From assembly GCA_028289345.1 (NCBI GenBank), contig JANQQL010000033.1, forward strand, positions 744,001 through 808,000: 64,000 nucleotides of DNA, written 5' to 3'. Positions 9,225 through 18,293 of the stretch are shown one piece after another. Origin of the DNA: Planctomycetota bacterium (GTDB taxonomy: Bacteria; Planctomycetota; B15-G4; SIAN01). The position numbers were made by a program, and so were the translations under genes. The notes under the pieces are model-generated. The model was not told the origin of the DNA, did not search any database, and saw nothing but the letters and a program-made list of their open reading frames with translations. The stretch's first letter is position 1. Each line of letters starts with the position of its first letter.

Positions 9225-9416
9225 CTACACCGAGGACGGGGTTGCATCCGCGAGCACCTGGATGCCTTTGTAGTACCCGCATGCGTCACAGACAGCATGG
9301 GGTTTGGAGGTTGCGCCGCAACGCGAGCAACGGCTCGGGTACGTCGGGGACAGGTGATGATGCGAACGCCGGATGCGCTTGCGGTGCTTGGAGATCTTCT
9401 TCTTGGGGACTGCCAT
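9225..9416 (-). CDS. rpmF: 50S ribosomal protein L32
   Basis: A 63-residue basic ribosomal protein. It starts MAVPKKKISKHRKRIRR and carries a zinc-ribbon of the form CxxC-9-CxxC (Cys30, Cys33, Cys43, Cys46), so it is the zinc-binding version of L32. The ribosome binding site GGAGAG lies just before the ATG at 9414-9416. It heads the plsX-fab operon. The DUF177 (YceD) gene that often precedes rpmF is not present; the upstream gene is alaS. Confidence 0.96.
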   Translation of the reverse strand: MAVPKKKISKHRKRIRRSHHHLSPTYPSRCSRCGATSKPHAVCDACGYYKGIQVLADATPSSV

Positions 9417-9599
9417 GTTCTCTCCGCCATCCAAAAGACCGGAAGACGACCGACGAGGTCTCCTCCGGGGACGTTTCCACTTCAGACTGGTTCCGGGCTC
9501 TGGCGATTCAGGAGCTGGACGCTGATGAACGAACCCATCAGCCTAGATCACCCCCAACCTTGCGTCGAGCCCCTCTCCAGGTCACGCACAAACCGTCAC

Positions 9600-9628
9600 A
9601 AGATAGGGACTTAGGCAGCGGCGATCAA
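9600..9628 (-). promoter_or_regulatory. Putative promoter for the rpmF-plsX-fab operon
   Basis: On the minus strand TTGATC (9623-9628) and TATCTT (9600-9605) are separated by 17 bases. They lie within the 231-base gap between the alaS stop and rpmF, implying a 5' leader of about 175 bases. I see no clear hairpin regulator or conserved leader peptide in that leader. Inference from consensus resemblance only. Confidence 0.45.
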
Positions 9629-9647
9629 TGCGCCCGCGGCCCCCAGG

Positions 9648-12302
9648 TCAACTCAGCTGCCCCGAAATCTCCTCTCGAGCCGCCGCCAGGGCCGCTTCCA
9701 CGGAGTCAGCCTTGCGGCCCTGCCCCCGGGCGAACCCAGGGTTCCCCCCGCCCCCGCCACCGAGAACCCCGGCCACGCGGCGGCAGACCGCCCCGGCGTT
9801 GATTCCCGAGGACTGAGCCGCCTTGCTGGCCCAGACAAGCACCGGGACCTTGCCCCCGTCATCGCGCCCGATCAGGACCGCACAAAACGCTCCCTCGACT
9901 CGATCCCGCAAGGAGTCGCCGATTCCCGAAAGCTGGGCCGACCCGAGCTCTCGATCCGCAATGAACAGCTGGAGCTCCCCGACCGACTCCTTGAGCGCGA
10001 GGATCTCCTCGAGAGCCCCAGTTCCCTGAGAGCGGTTGGACTGATCGAGTTCCTTGCGGAGTCGCCTGATCTCGTCCTGGAGTCCCTGAACCCGCGGCGC
10101 CAGCTCCTTGGGATTGCACTTCAAGACGGCGGCAACCTCGAGCAACCGTCCTTCCTGGTCCTGCAAATGATGGACGGAACCCATGCCGGTCACCGCTTCG
10201 ATGCGTCGCACCCCGGCAGCGATCCCCGACTCGGAAGTGATCTTGAACGCGCCGATGTCGCCGGTCCGAGTCACATGGGTGCCGCCACAGAGTTCCACGC
10301 TGCTGCGATCGGGCTCCTGATCCAGCACCTTCACGACCCGCACTTCGTCTCCGTACTTCTCGCCGAACAAGGCCATCGCCCCGGCCTTCACCGCCGCATC
10401 AAAGCTGCTCTCTTCTTTGCTCACTTCGATGTTCTTCAGTACCTGCTCGTTCACCAAGCGCTCGACTTCCTGGAGTTGCTCAGGCGCCACCGCGGTTGGA
10501 AAGCTGAAGTCGAAACGAAGCCGTTCCGCTTCCACCAAAGAACCCTTCTGTTCGACGCTCTTGCCGAGCACTCGACGCAGGGCCCAGTGCACCAAGTGGG
10601 TAGCCGTGTGGTTGCGCATGGTCGGAAGACGATGGCTTGCGTCCACGCACAACGTCCCAGAGTCGCCCTGACCGATGGAACCGGAAACGACCGCTCCGAG
10701 ATGCAAATGGAAGTCGTTGCGCTGCTGGGTGTCGTGGATCCGGACTTTGCCGGATGCGGATTCGAACGTGCCTTTGTCACCGACCTGCCCACCGCCCTCC
10801 GCGTAGAACGGAGTGCGGTCGAAGATCAACACCACCTCGTCCCCTTCCGACGCCTGATCTGCCAGCTCTCCGGACTTCAACAGAGCTCGAATCGGCTGTT
10901 CCACACTCGAATGGGAGTAACCATCGAACACCGTCGGACCCAGTTCTTTCTTGAGCTCCGCCAAAGGGCCCGAGTCGAAGATTTCGGCCTGAAGGTTGGT
11001 CGCCGCCCGAGCCTGGGAGCGCTGATTCTCCATGGCCCGATCAAAGCCCTCTTCTTCGAGCCCCAGTCCCCGGTCTTCCAGAACTCGCCGAGTGAGGTCC
11101 AGGGGAAAGCCCACGGTGTCCCACAGGAAGAACGCCACCTTGCCCGGAAACTCAGCTCCCTTCGGCAGCTTTTCGATCTCTTCTTCGAGAAGGCTCTTGC
11201 CACGCTGAAAGGTGGCGCGGAACTTTTCTTCTTCTTCGTCCAGGACCGAGTGGATCTTGTCCCGAAGCCGGGTGAGGTCGGGGTAGACGTCGACCAATCC
11301 TTCGACCGCAAGTACGGGGTCGAGCAGCTGTCCGACGAAGGGGTCTTCAAAGCCGAGCGCATCCATTCCATCGGCAACCGCCCGACGCAGAATCTTGCGA
11401 ACCACGTAACCTTGGCGTTCGTTGGAAGGAACCACACCATCAGCCACACAGAAAACTGCGGCACGGACATGGTCCGCGATGCGCCGCATGGCCCGGTCGC
11501 GACGAGCGTCCTCCCCATAGGCACATCCCGTCTTCTCGCACAGCCAGTCCAAGGTTGGACGGAAGGCATCCGTTTCGAAGTTGGTCCCAACTCCCTGGAG
11601 AACTCGGGCCAATCGCTCGAGTCCCATGCCGGTGTCGATGTTGCGCTGAGGGAGAGGCGGCAGCTCCCCGCCGTCTTGGCGGTTGAACTGGGTGAAGACC
11701 AAGTTCCAGATCTCCACAAAGCGTTGGCCGTTCTCCGAAGGGTCGGCCACACCGCCGACGGACTCTCCAAAGTCGTAGTAGATTTCGGAGCAAGGACCAC
11801 ACGGGCCATTGGGTCCCTTGGAAGGTGCTTCCGCGGGCCAGAAGTTGTCTTTCTCGCCATAGCGGAAGATGCGATCCGCCGAATAGCCGATCTTGCGCCA
11901 ACACTCGAAGGCTTCATCATCATCTTCGAAGATCGAGATGGCCAGACGACTCCGGTCGAGTCCAAACCCTTCGCGCAGGAGCTCGTCGGCCCAGGCAATC
12001 GCCTCAGTCTTGAAGTAGTCGCCGAAGCTGAAGTTGCCGAGCATCTCGAAAAACGTGTGGTGACTCGGAGTCCGCCCCACTTCATCAAGATCGGGAACGC
12101 GCAAGCACTTCTGGCTGGTCGTGGCGCGTTTGAAGGGTAGGGAGCCGCGCCCAAGGAACATGTCCTTGAACTGGTTCATCCCCGCCCCAGTGAACAACAA
12201 ACTCGGGTCGTCGTCGGGTACCAGCGAAGCGCTCGGATGCGGAGAGTGTCCGCGCTCCTCGAAGAACTTCAGGTACGTCCTGCGAATCTCGGCGACTTTC
12301 AT
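9648..12302 (-). CDS. alaS: Alanyl-tRNA synthetase
   Basis: Charges tRNA-Ala. The 884-residue length and domain order are those of full bacterial AlaRS. There is a class II catalytic core (HTFFEMLGNFSFGDYFK in motif 1/2 near residues 80-96), then the editing domain with the metal-binding RNHTATHLVH and the CGGTHV cysteine/histidine motif. A coiled/DHHA1 C-terminal domain follows, with a glycine-rich GVLGGGGGGNPGFARGQG that is standard for C-Ala. The ATG at 12302 has an AGGAC ribosome binding site eight bases away. It follows recA with a 110-base gap; recX, often between recA and alaS, is absent. Confidence 0.97.
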   Translation of the reverse strand: MKVAEIRRTYLKFFEERGHSPHPSASLVPDDDPSLLFTGAGMNQFKDMFLGRGSLPFKRATTSQKCLRVPDLDEVGRTPSHHTFFEMLGNFSFGDYFKTEAIAWADELLREGFGLDRSRLAISIFEDDDEAFECWRKIGYSADRIFRYGEKDNFWPAEAPSKGPNGPCGPCSEIYYDFGESVGGVADPSENGQRFVEIWNLVFTQFNRQDGGELPPLPQRNIDTGMGLERLARVLQGVGTNFETDAFRPTLDWLCEKTGCAYGEDARRDRAMRRIADHVRAAVFCVADGVVPSNERQGYVVRKILRRAVADGMDALGFEDPFVGQLLDPVLAVEGLVDVYPDLTRLRDKIHSVLDEEEEKFRATFQRGKSLLEEEIEKLPKGAEFPGKVAFFLWDTVGFPLDLTRRVLEDRGLGLEEEGFDRAMENQRSQARAATNLQAEIFDSGPLAELKKELGPTVFDGYSHSSVEQPIRALLKSGELADQASEGDEVVLIFDRTPFYAEGGGQVGDKGTFESASGKVRIHDTQQRNDFHLHLGAVVSGSIGQGDSGTLCVDASHRLPTMRNHTATHLVHWALRRVLGKSVEQKGSLVEAERLRFDFSFPTAVAPEQLQEVERLVNEQVLKNIEVSKEESSFDAAVKAGAMALFGEKYGDEVRVVKVLDQEPDRSSVELCGGTHVTRTGDIGAFKITSESGIAAGVRRIEAVTGMGSVHHLQDQEGRLLEVAAVLKCNPKELAPRVQGLQDEIRRLRKELDQSNRSQGTGALEEILALKESVGELQLFIADRELGSAQLSGIGDSLRDRVEGAFCAVLIGRDDGGKVPVLVWASKAAQSSGINAGAVCRRVAGVLGGGGGGNPGFARGQGRKADSVEAALAAAREEISGQLS

Positions 12303-12412
12303 CGCGATCAGTCCTGTCAGGTGGAAAAACCGGACATCATAGGACTTCCGCTCAGCGAACCGAGAACGCAGAACGTACCGTCACCTCCGGCCCTGGAGTC
12401 CAGAGGTGAAAA

Positions 12413-13609
12413 TCAACGGCGGCCGGCGGCCACTCCCTTGGCGCGAGAGCTGCTCCGAGCACCTGCCGAATCGCCGTTCGCCGAAGGGCCACTGGGCTTT
12501 TCCTTGGCCGCCGGGCTCGCAGGTTTTCCGGAACCGGACGCCTTGCCTCCCTCTGCCTTGGCCGGGTCGCTCGGAGCCGCCACGGACATCCCGATGGCAT
12601 TCCGCACCTTGGCTTCGATCTCTTGCACGACGTCGGCGTTCTCCTTGAGGAACTCCCGAACTCGGTCGCGTCCTTGCCCCAGGCGCGTCGACCCGTAAGA
12701 GAACCATGCCCCCGACTTTTCGACGATGTCGTGATTCACCGCCAGATCGAGGAGATCGCCAAGCCAGCTGATCCCCTCATTGAAATTGATGTCGAACTCC
12801 GTCTTGCGGAACGGCGGCGCCACCTTGTTCTTCACGACCGTGGCACGGGCCCGCATCCCAACGGTGGTCTCTCCGTTTTTGAGCGCCCCAATTCGACGAA
12901 TGTCGATCCGGCACGAGGAGTAGAACTTCAGGGCACGACCGCCGGTCGTGGTTTCGGGACTCCCGAACATGACCCCGATCTTCTCGCGGATCTGGTTGAT
13001 GAAAATGAGCGAGCAGCGAGAACGGGCCAGGGCTGCGGTGAGCTTACGCATGGCTTGCGACATCAACCGAGCCTGCAAGCCCACGTGGGAGTCACCCATC
13101 TCCCCTTCGATTTCCGCGCGGGGCACCAAAGCGGCCACCGAGTCCACCACCACAATGTCCACGGAATTCGAGCGGATCAGCATCTCCGTGATCTCCAGCG
13201 CCTGTTCGCCCGTGTCCGGCTGCGAGACCAGAAGCTGGTCCAGATTCACCCCGAGCCGTTGGGCATAGGCCGGGTCCAAGGCGTGCTCGGCATCGATGAA
13301 GGCCGCCACCCCGCCGGCCCTCTGGGCATTGGCAATGCAGTGCAGCGTCAGAGTCGTTTTCCCCGAGGATTCGGGACCGAAGATCTCGGTGATCCGCTCC
13401 CGCGGAACCCCCTGTCCCCCCAGAGCAGCATCCAGCGACAAACAGCCCGTCGAGACCCCCTGCACAGGAACGATGTTGCCCTCGCCCAGGCGCATGATGG
13501 AGCCCTTGCCGTACTGCTTCTCGATCTGCTTCAAAGTGTCCTTCAGGGCGGGAGTGTCGCCACCGGAACCGCTACCCGACATCGCCTTATCCACTCTTCG
13601 AATTCCCAT
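12413..13609 (-). CDS. recA: Recombinase A
   Basis: DNA strand exchange and SOS co-protease. With the start at 13609 the product is 398 residues, with Walker A GPESSGKT at 78-85, the KTALE-type helix, and the [29 protein letters not shown]2-loop region. I choose this ATG because a strong GGGAGG site lies a few bases upstream; an inner ATG at 13582 would also give a normal N-terminus. Two oddities stand out. The frame stays open for 44 more codons upstream and encodes hexapeptide repeats (see the repeat at 13650-13721). The tail of about 45 residues is rich in Lys, Ser, Ala and Gly and is basic, whereas most RecA tails are acidic. The thpR-recA-alaS order is conserved in many bacteria. Confidence 0.95.
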   Translation of the reverse strand: MGIRRVDKAMSGSGSGGDTPALKDTLKQIEKQYGKGSIMRLGEGNIVPVQGVSTGCLSLDAALGGQGVPRERITEIFGPESSGKTTLTLHCIANAQRAGGVAAFIDAEHALDPAYAQRLGVNLDQLLVSQPDTGEQALEITEMLIRSNSVDIVVVDSVAALVPRAEIEGEMGDSHVGLQARLMSQAMRKLTAALARSRCSLIFINQIREKIGVMFGSPETTTGGRALKFYSSCRIDIRRIGALKNGETTVGMRARATVVKNKVAPPFRKTEFDINFNEGISWLGDLLDLAVNHDIVEKSGAWFSYGSTRLGQGRDRVREFLKENADVVQEIEAKVRNAIGMSVAAPSDPAKAEGGKASGSGKPASPAAKEKPSGPSANGDSAGARSSSRAKGVAAGRR

Positions 13610-13649
13610 CTTGCTCCCTCCCAATGCCCTGTTTCTTCTAAGTTTCGCT

Positions 13650-13721
13650 TTCTTGAGCTGCTCTCGCATCTCGAACTGCTCTTGCTTCTCGAACTGTCTT
13701 GCTTTCTTGAGCGGCTCTCCT
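13650..13721 (-). repeat. Four imperfect 18-bp tandem repeats upstream of recA
   Basis: Units lie at 13650-13667, 13668-13685, 13686-13703 and 13704-13721, each resembling TTCTYGARCTGCTCTYGC on the plus strand. They are in phase with the recA frame and, if translated from a start at 13741, would encode hexapeptide repeats of the type (L/F)(E/K)(K/M)xxQ within a charged coiled-coil-like leader. They lie 41 to 112 bases before the chosen recA start, where SOS or other operators would be expected, so they may be regulatory DNA instead of coding sequence. Confidence 0.6.
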
Positions 13722-13880
13722 TGAAAGCGGTGTGTCTTCAAAAACGGTGTGATCCCGTGTCAACGGGACGAAGTCCCGCGCGACGAAATACGAACGATTT
13801 AAGAACAGATCCTAGAACACCACTCCCTGCTCGACAAGGACGATTCAGAGGATCCGGCAAACAGCCGTCGACTGATGCGG

Positions 13881-14456
13881 TCAGACCGCAGCCAAGCCTA
13901 TCTGCTCGAGAGTCTCGTAACGAGGACCCGCCGGCCCGAGAACGCTGCGGATCAGTGAGAAACCGCTCACCGATAGCCACCCGTATTCGCCACCTACCGG
14001 CGGGTTGTCCACTCGCCGTCCACGCCGCACGCGACCGATCGTCACATGAGGCGTGAAAGCCAGGCGTTCGCGCCCGAATCCCCGCTTCCCCAGGCTGTCT
14101 TCCAGGCCTCCCACGAGGCGGTCCAGCTGGGCTTCCGGACGAACCCCCGCCCAGACCACGCGCGGGCGATTCCACCCAGGAAAGGCTCCGAGCCCCTCGA
14201 ACTGCAGCGAAAACGACGACACAAGCTCGGACGCTTCCCGGGCCCCCTCGGTGACATCCGGAGTCCGGTCTTTTTCCACGTCCCCGAGAAACTTCAACGT
14301 CAGGTGCATTTGCTCGGGGGTCGACCAACGCATGCTCCAACCCTGCTGGAACGAGGCGGCCAGCTGTTCCTGCACCCGATGCAAACGACGGCACAAGTGA
14401 TGCTGCAACGGGATGGCCAAGAACAGGCGCCAACGCGTCTCATCGCTCGAGCTCAT
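13881..14456 (-). CDS. thpR: RNA 2',3'-cyclic phosphodiesterase (2H family)
   Basis: A 191-residue 2H phosphoesterase, formerly called 2'-5' RNA ligase, which opens 2',3'-cyclic phosphate ends of RNA. Both catalytic HxTx motifs are present: HLTL at 51-54 within HLTLKFLGDV, and HVTI at 137-140 within FTPHVTIGRVRRG. The start overlaps the stop of the upstream membrane-protein gene as ATGA. Downstream lies recA, a known thpR neighbour. The last of four coupled genes that begin at 17363. Confidence 0.92.
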   Translation of the reverse strand: MSSSDETRWRLFLAIPLQHHLCRRLHRVQEQLAASFQQGWSMRWSTPEQMHLTLKFLGDVEKDRTPDVTEGAREASELVSSFSLQFEGLGAFPGWNRPRVVWAGVRPEAQLDRLVGGLEDSLGKRGFGRERLAFTPHVTIGRVRRGRRVDNPPVGGEYGWLSVSGFSLIRSVLGPAGPRYETLEQIGLAAV

Positions 14457-15733
14457 TCTCCGGACGGAACGGTCTCGGACTCGGGGGTCTCGGCGGCGTC
14501 TTCGGAGTCTTCCATCTCTTGGGCGGTGACTCGCTTTTCACCACCGAGCAACAACAACACCCCGCCGATCATCGAAATGACCAGCTGCACTGCTCGATAG
14601 GAAAGAGCCAGGGCCAGAGCTCGGGGCGCTGCAACCACTTGGGTGGAGGTCGAGAAGAAGTAAACGAACGCCGCTTCCCCCACCCCAATCCCCGCAGGAG
14701 CAATCGGGACCGATTGAATGATCAGCGGCAGCGGTGCCAGGGCGTAGTAGTGAAGAAACGAGTCGAGAGACAGGTCCAACGCCACGCCGACCATGCCGAT
14801 GGCAGTCAGCACCAACCCATGGACGACCAGCGACATCCCCACTGCAACCACGATGGCACCCAGCGCATCCCGGTACAAGAGGACCGCGTGGTCGACTTTC
14901 TGAAGCAGTTGCGCACCGGGCAATCGCGCCACGATCTGTTCGAAGCGCACCAATCGGCGGAGCCTTCGCGAGAAAAGCAAGCAACTGCAGGCCACCATGG
15001 CTGCCACCAAGCCGAACACAAGCCCCGCCACGTTGCCGAACTCATCCAGCTTGAACAACAGGATCGTCGCGGCCAGCAGCGCAAGTCCGAACAGCCCGAT
15101 GGCGCGATCCACGAGCACCGAGAAGACGGCTTCCGCCCGCTGTTGTGGATGGTCGCGAGCGACGTAGATCGCTTTCACCAAATCCCCACCCGTCATCCCG
15201 GGAATGATGTTGCTGAAGAACAGTCCGAAGAATCCCAATCGTTGGGCTCTCCAGAAACCCGCCTTCACTTGAACGGCGTGAAGCAGTCGATGCCAGCGAA
15301 CGAACGACAGCGCGGCCGCCGCCAAGTACAGCAACAGCGCGATCAGTGCCGGCCCCGGCGACATGTTGCGAAAGGTGGTGATGAGGCCTTCGACGGGCTG
15401 CTCTTCGAGCTGGGTCTGCTCTTCCGGACGAAGGGCACGGGATTCCGGAGAGCCCCCCTCACGGGTCAGGGTGACAGCGTCCCAGAGCCCGTCCTTGCTG
15501 GAGTCCCGCAAGGCGATCTCCAGCGAGCCCCCGCGTTCCGGATCCTCGCTGAGAAACGCCAGCTCGCCCTCGCGGTGCTCGATTTTTCCCACGAGTTCCA
15601 GGTTGGGGAATTCCCCTTCCCAGACCAGGGTGTCTCGGATCGGCACCAGGTAGAGCACCACCGTGAACAGCACGACCGCCACCAGCAGCCGCAACAGCCC
15701 GGCGATCTTCTTGCCTGAATGGGATTTGCTCAA
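14453..15733 (-). CDS. UPF0104/lysylphosphatidylglycerol synthase-type flippase-like membrane protein
   Basis: A 426-residue integral membrane protein of the AglD/MprF-flippase-like family. A short N-terminal membrane segment (about residues 12-30) precedes an extracytoplasmic, mostly soluble stretch to about 120. Six to eight hydrophobic segments then include the family block FSNIIPGMTGGDLVKAIYVARD and later the conserved APAGIGVGEAAFVYFF. Such proteins are thought to move or modify lipid-linked molecules; no MprF synthase domain is present. The start is TTG at 15733, inferred because TTGA overlaps the DUF366 stop and a GAGGAG site sits six bases upstream. Substrate unknown. Confidence 0.85.
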   Translation of the reverse strand: MSKSHSGKKIAGLLRLLVAVVLFTVVLYLVPIRDTLVWEGEFPNLELVGKIEHREGELAFLSEDPERGGSLEIALRDSSKDGLWDAVTLTREGGSPESRALRPEEQTQLEEQPVEGLITTFRNMSPGPALIALLLYLAAAALSFVRWHRLLHAVQVKAGFWRAQRLGFFGLFFSNIIPGMTGGDLVKAIYVARDHPQQRAEAVFSVLVDRAIGLFGLALLAATILLFKLDEFGNVAGLVFGLVAAMVACSCLLFSRRLRRLVRFEQIVARLPGAQLLQKVDHAVLLYRDALGAIVVAVGMSLVVHGLVLTAIGMVGVALDLSLDSFLHYYALAPLPLIIQSVPIAPAGIGVGEAAFVYFFSTSTQVVAAPRALALALSYRAVQLVISMIGGVLLLLGGEKRVTAQEMEDSEDAAETPESETVPSGE

Positions 15734-16290
15734 CGGACTCCTCGCACCTTGGTCGTCGCATGGTGCACATCGTCAATCTCGGCGGCGTACCTTCTCAGCA
15801 GTTCTTCGGCGAAGGGCTGAGCGGAGACTCCCGCTTCCGCGAGCCCGAATGCCGGCACCGGAACCCCCTTCGTTTCGACGTTGACGCCCAGGTGCATGAC
15901 GACCGACACCGGAGAAGCGGTAGCGACCGAAACCGTGGCCTTTCGCTGGTCGACATACACGTCGTCCCCCTGGACTTTCGCAGCAATCCCGTGATCGGCC
16001 AGGAGTTCGGCCGCGAGGCGACACAGAAATCGCTGCCGAAAGACCCCCTCCCGCAGCGGGACCCCGAAGTGCTCTCCCAGGAAATGGACCATCCGAGGAC
16101 TGTAAATGGGGTCCTGGTTGCGCGCGTCCTCCAGATCGACCAGGTCGGCGATTTCGACCCGACACTCTCCGACGAAGGCAACGACCGCGTCTCCCGCGAT
16201 TCCGAACACATCCCAACAAAAGTGAGAGCGCAATTCGGGGCCGCGGTAGGGACGATCCTTTGGACTGAAAAACGTCGACGTCAGGCTCAC
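15730..16290 (-). CDS. DUF366 family protein
   Basis: The 186-residue product matches the DUF366 pattern: an N-terminal block around PYRGPELRSHFCWD, then SPRMVHFLGEHFG, FRQRFLCRLAAELL, GDDVYVDQRKATVSVATASPVSVVMHLGVNV. The family has no assigned activity known to me. The frame is open far upstream, but the true start is almost certainly the GTG at 16288-16290, which overlaps the preceding lipoprotein stop as GTGA. Both ends of the gene overlap neighbours by four bases, so it is translated as part of a four-gene coupled set with an RNA phosphodiesterase and a flippase-like protein. Confidence 0.82.
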   Translation of the reverse strand: MSLTSTFFSPKDRPYRGPELRSHFCWDVFGIAGDAVVAFVGECRVEIADLVDLEDARNQDPIYSPRMVHFLGEHFGVPLREGVFRQRFLCRLAAELLADHGIAAKVQGDDVYVDQRKATVSVATASPVSVVMHLGVNVETKGVPVPAFGLAEAGVSAQPFAEELLRRYAAEIDDVHHATTKVRGVR

Positions 16291-17363
16291 GAACGCTCCG
16301 AAGCGGCATCCCAGTCCCCGAGAGCTCGCCAACGGGAGCGGACCTCCTCCGTCGACGACTTTTCGGGTTCCAGCCCCAATAGCAGTGCCATGCTGTGGCG
16401 CGCCCAGTATGCAACGGCCACGTCCTGGGAGGCAAGTTCGTCGAGCACCACCCGGCGAAACGACGGGTCCAATTGACGCGCCAGCGCCCCGCCTGAAAGG
16501 GTCTGGAAGATGGCGATTTTCGTCCGAGACGTCGCCAATCTCTCGAAGCGCTCGGCGATTTCGGCCGATCCCGGACCCGGCGCAAGTCCCAGTAGTGTCC
16601 GACACGCCTCGACGCGCACCGCCTCGGACCCGTCGTCCAAACTCTGCAGTGCCGCCAAGTACAGGGCGTGGGCACCGAGGTCCACGGAGGCCTCCGTGTA
16701 GGCGAGAGACGCGTCCTCCCCTCCTTCCACCGTCCAGCGTTGAGCCGCGACGAGCGCGAGTCGCGCCAGTCGATGGGCCAAGGACAGTCGTTCCGCCCGA
16801 CATCTCCCCAACTGAACGGCGAGCGACCGCGGATCTTCGCTGGCGGCCGACTCCGGGGGGACTGGGCGAGAAACCCGCGCCGAGACCTGCTCGACGATGG
16901 GAGAAATGGCTTCGTCCGACTGAGTTTCGCCAACGTCGTAGGTCAAACTCAGACGCTGAGCGAGGGTCCTGGCGGTGCGAAATGAATCGGTACGGACCAC
17001 CCGTGACAGGTCCCGGGACGCCATCTCCGAAGTCAGGATCAACCCCCGGGCCAAATCGAGCGCGACGTCGTTGTCCTCGTCGCGCAGCTCGCGCAACCGT
17101 CTGAGGCAGTAGCCGATCGGATCATCGATTTCGGTCGGCGACGGTGTCCCCGAGGACAGAAAGAGTCGACTCGCGCTTCGCCAAAAACGGGACCAGCGCC
17201 CCCGATTTGGGACCTCGCGTCGGTAGGCCAGAAACTTGCCGCCTTCGTCGTGATGAATCTCTTCCAGCTGCTGCAAGGAGATTCTCGGATGAGCACACTG
17301 CAAGACCGGCAACAACGCCAGCACCAGAAGAGACCCACGAGCCACGTCGCACCTGCGAATCAT
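16287..17363 (-). CDS. Predicted lipoprotein with HEAT-like helical repeats
   Basis: I do not recognise a specific family. With the ATG at 17361-17363 (GGGAG ribosome binding site) the 358-residue product starts with a basic n-region and a hydrophobic stretch ending LLPVLQC, a good lipobox with Cys near residue 23. The remainder is alpha-helical and rich in Arg, Leu and Ala. Segments such as DDGSEAVRVEACRTLLGLA and ASQDVAVAYWARHSMALLLG look like HEAT/armadillo units. It leads the four-gene operon with DUF366, UPF0104 and thpR. A role as an inner- or outer-membrane scaffold is a guess. Confidence 0.65.
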   Translation of the reverse strand: MIRRCDVARGSLLVLALLPVLQCAHPRISLQQLEEIHHDEGGKFLAYRREVPNRGRWSRFWRSASRLFLSSGTPSPTEIDDPIGYCLRRLRELRDEDNDVALDLARGLILTSEMASRDLSRVVRTDSFRTARTLAQRLSLTYDVGETQSDEAISPIVEQVSARVSRPVPPESAASEDPRSLAVQLGRCRAERLSLAHRLARLALVAAQRWTVEGGEDASLAYTEASVDLGAHALYLAALQSLDDGSEAVRVEACRTLLGLAPGPGSAEIAERFERLATSRTKIAIFQTLSGGALARQLDPSFRRVVLDELASQDVAVAYWARHSMALLLGLEPEKSSTEEVRSRWRALGDWDAASERS

Positions 17364-17423
17364 GATTCTCCCGAAGCTGGTGCTCGACCGATCCCCAGGA
17401 TCCCGAGGAACGGAAGTCACGCA

Positions 17424-17777
17424 TGGTGGAGGCGGCGGGAGTCGAACCCGCGTCCCTGAGTGCCGGAATGCTGGCTTCTACGCTCATAGTTGGTCTACGA
17501 GAGTCTCGCGTCTTCGAACTCCGGCCAACAGGATTCCGAATTCGCCAGCCCGTTGAATCTCGTCGGCACTGCCCGGGCCAGGCAGAGCCGACCAGCCCGC
17601 TAGAGGTCGTTCCCTTCACCCCGCGGGCAAGGCGAAGGGAACGCAGCTACCGTTTTTTAGGCAGCCAATGCGTAACGTGAGTTCGCATGTAAAGTTGGCT
17701 CAGGGATTAACGAGGACCTGAAACCTCGGAGCGCCACCAACAACCCGGGGCCACCCGGTCGAAACCGTTTCGCCCCC
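17424..17777 (-). ncRNA. ssrA: Transfer-messenger RNA (tmRNA)
   Basis: A 354-base one-piece tmRNA on the minus strand. The 5' end GGGGGCG pairs with the 3' CGCCTCC that precedes discriminator A and encoded CCA (CCA ends at 17424). The 5' domain contains AAACGGTTTCGAC, the conserved region near the acceptor/D-like arm, and the 3' end contains the T arm GGGTTCGACTCCC. The reading frame GCG AAC TCA CGT TAC GCA TTG GCT GCC TAA gives the tag ANSRYALAA, ending in the usual ALAA. It rescues stalled ribosomes together with SmpB, whose gene lies 35 bases upstream. Confidence 0.95.
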
Positions 17778-17812
17778 GTTGTTCAACCCGGTCACTATAG
17801 CAGCCAGGCCGC

Positions 17813-18280
17813 TCAGCGACGGCGGCGCATGGCTCGATCCATGTCGCGTTTGGCGTCCCGCTTGGCCATGTCCTGGCGCTTGTCCGCCTGGCGCTTGCCA
17901 CGCACCAGAGCGATCTCGACCTTGGCGCGGGGACCGCGAAAGTAAAGCTCCAGGGGGACGACGGTGAGGCGCTCCTGCCGGACCTGATCGAACCACTTGC
18001 GGATCTCCCGCGCGTGCAGGAGGAGCTTTCGATCCCGCTTGGGCTCGTGATTCATGCGGTTGCCGTAGCGGTACTCGGGGATCTGACAGTCCACCAGATG
18101 GGCCTCACCGATCCGCAAGCGCACGAACGAGCCGACCAGCGAGGCCTGCCCGTTGCGCAGCGACTTGACCTCGGTCCCTTGGAGCACCAGCCCCGCCTCC
18201 ATCGTCTCGAGGACGTGGTAGTCGTGGCGCGCCTTCCGGTTCTTGGCGATGGATCGCTTCGGTGACGGTTTCTCAGCCAT
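17813..18280 (-). CDS. smpB: SsrA-binding protein
   Basis: SmpB binds the tRNA-like domain of tmRNA and delivers it to stalled ribosomes. The 155-residue basic protein shows the family blocks NRKARHDYHVLETMEAGLVLQGTEVKSLR, CQIPEYRYGNRMNHEPKRDRKLLLH and VPLELYFRGPRAKVEIALVRGK. A lysine/arginine-rich tail follows, which inserts in the mRNA channel. It lies just upstream of ssrA on the same strand, so both parts of the rescue system are adjacent. It is divergent from tRNA-Leu(CAG). Confidence 0.97.
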   Translation of the reverse strand: MAEKPSPKRSIAKNRKARHDYHVLETMEAGLVLQGTEVKSLRNGQASLVGSFVRLRIGEAHLVDCQIPEYRYGNRMNHEPKRDRKLLLHAREIRKWFDQVRQERLTVVPLELYFRGPRAKVEIALVRGKRQADKRQDMAKRDAKRDMDRAMRRRR

Positions 18281-18293
18281 GGGTCCCGCTTGC

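Noticed and set aside
10167-12140. Long plus-strand open frame (657 codons) opposite alaS
   Set aside because: It is antisense to an unmistakable alaS and has no recognisable domains; long antisense frames are expected in GC-rich genes.
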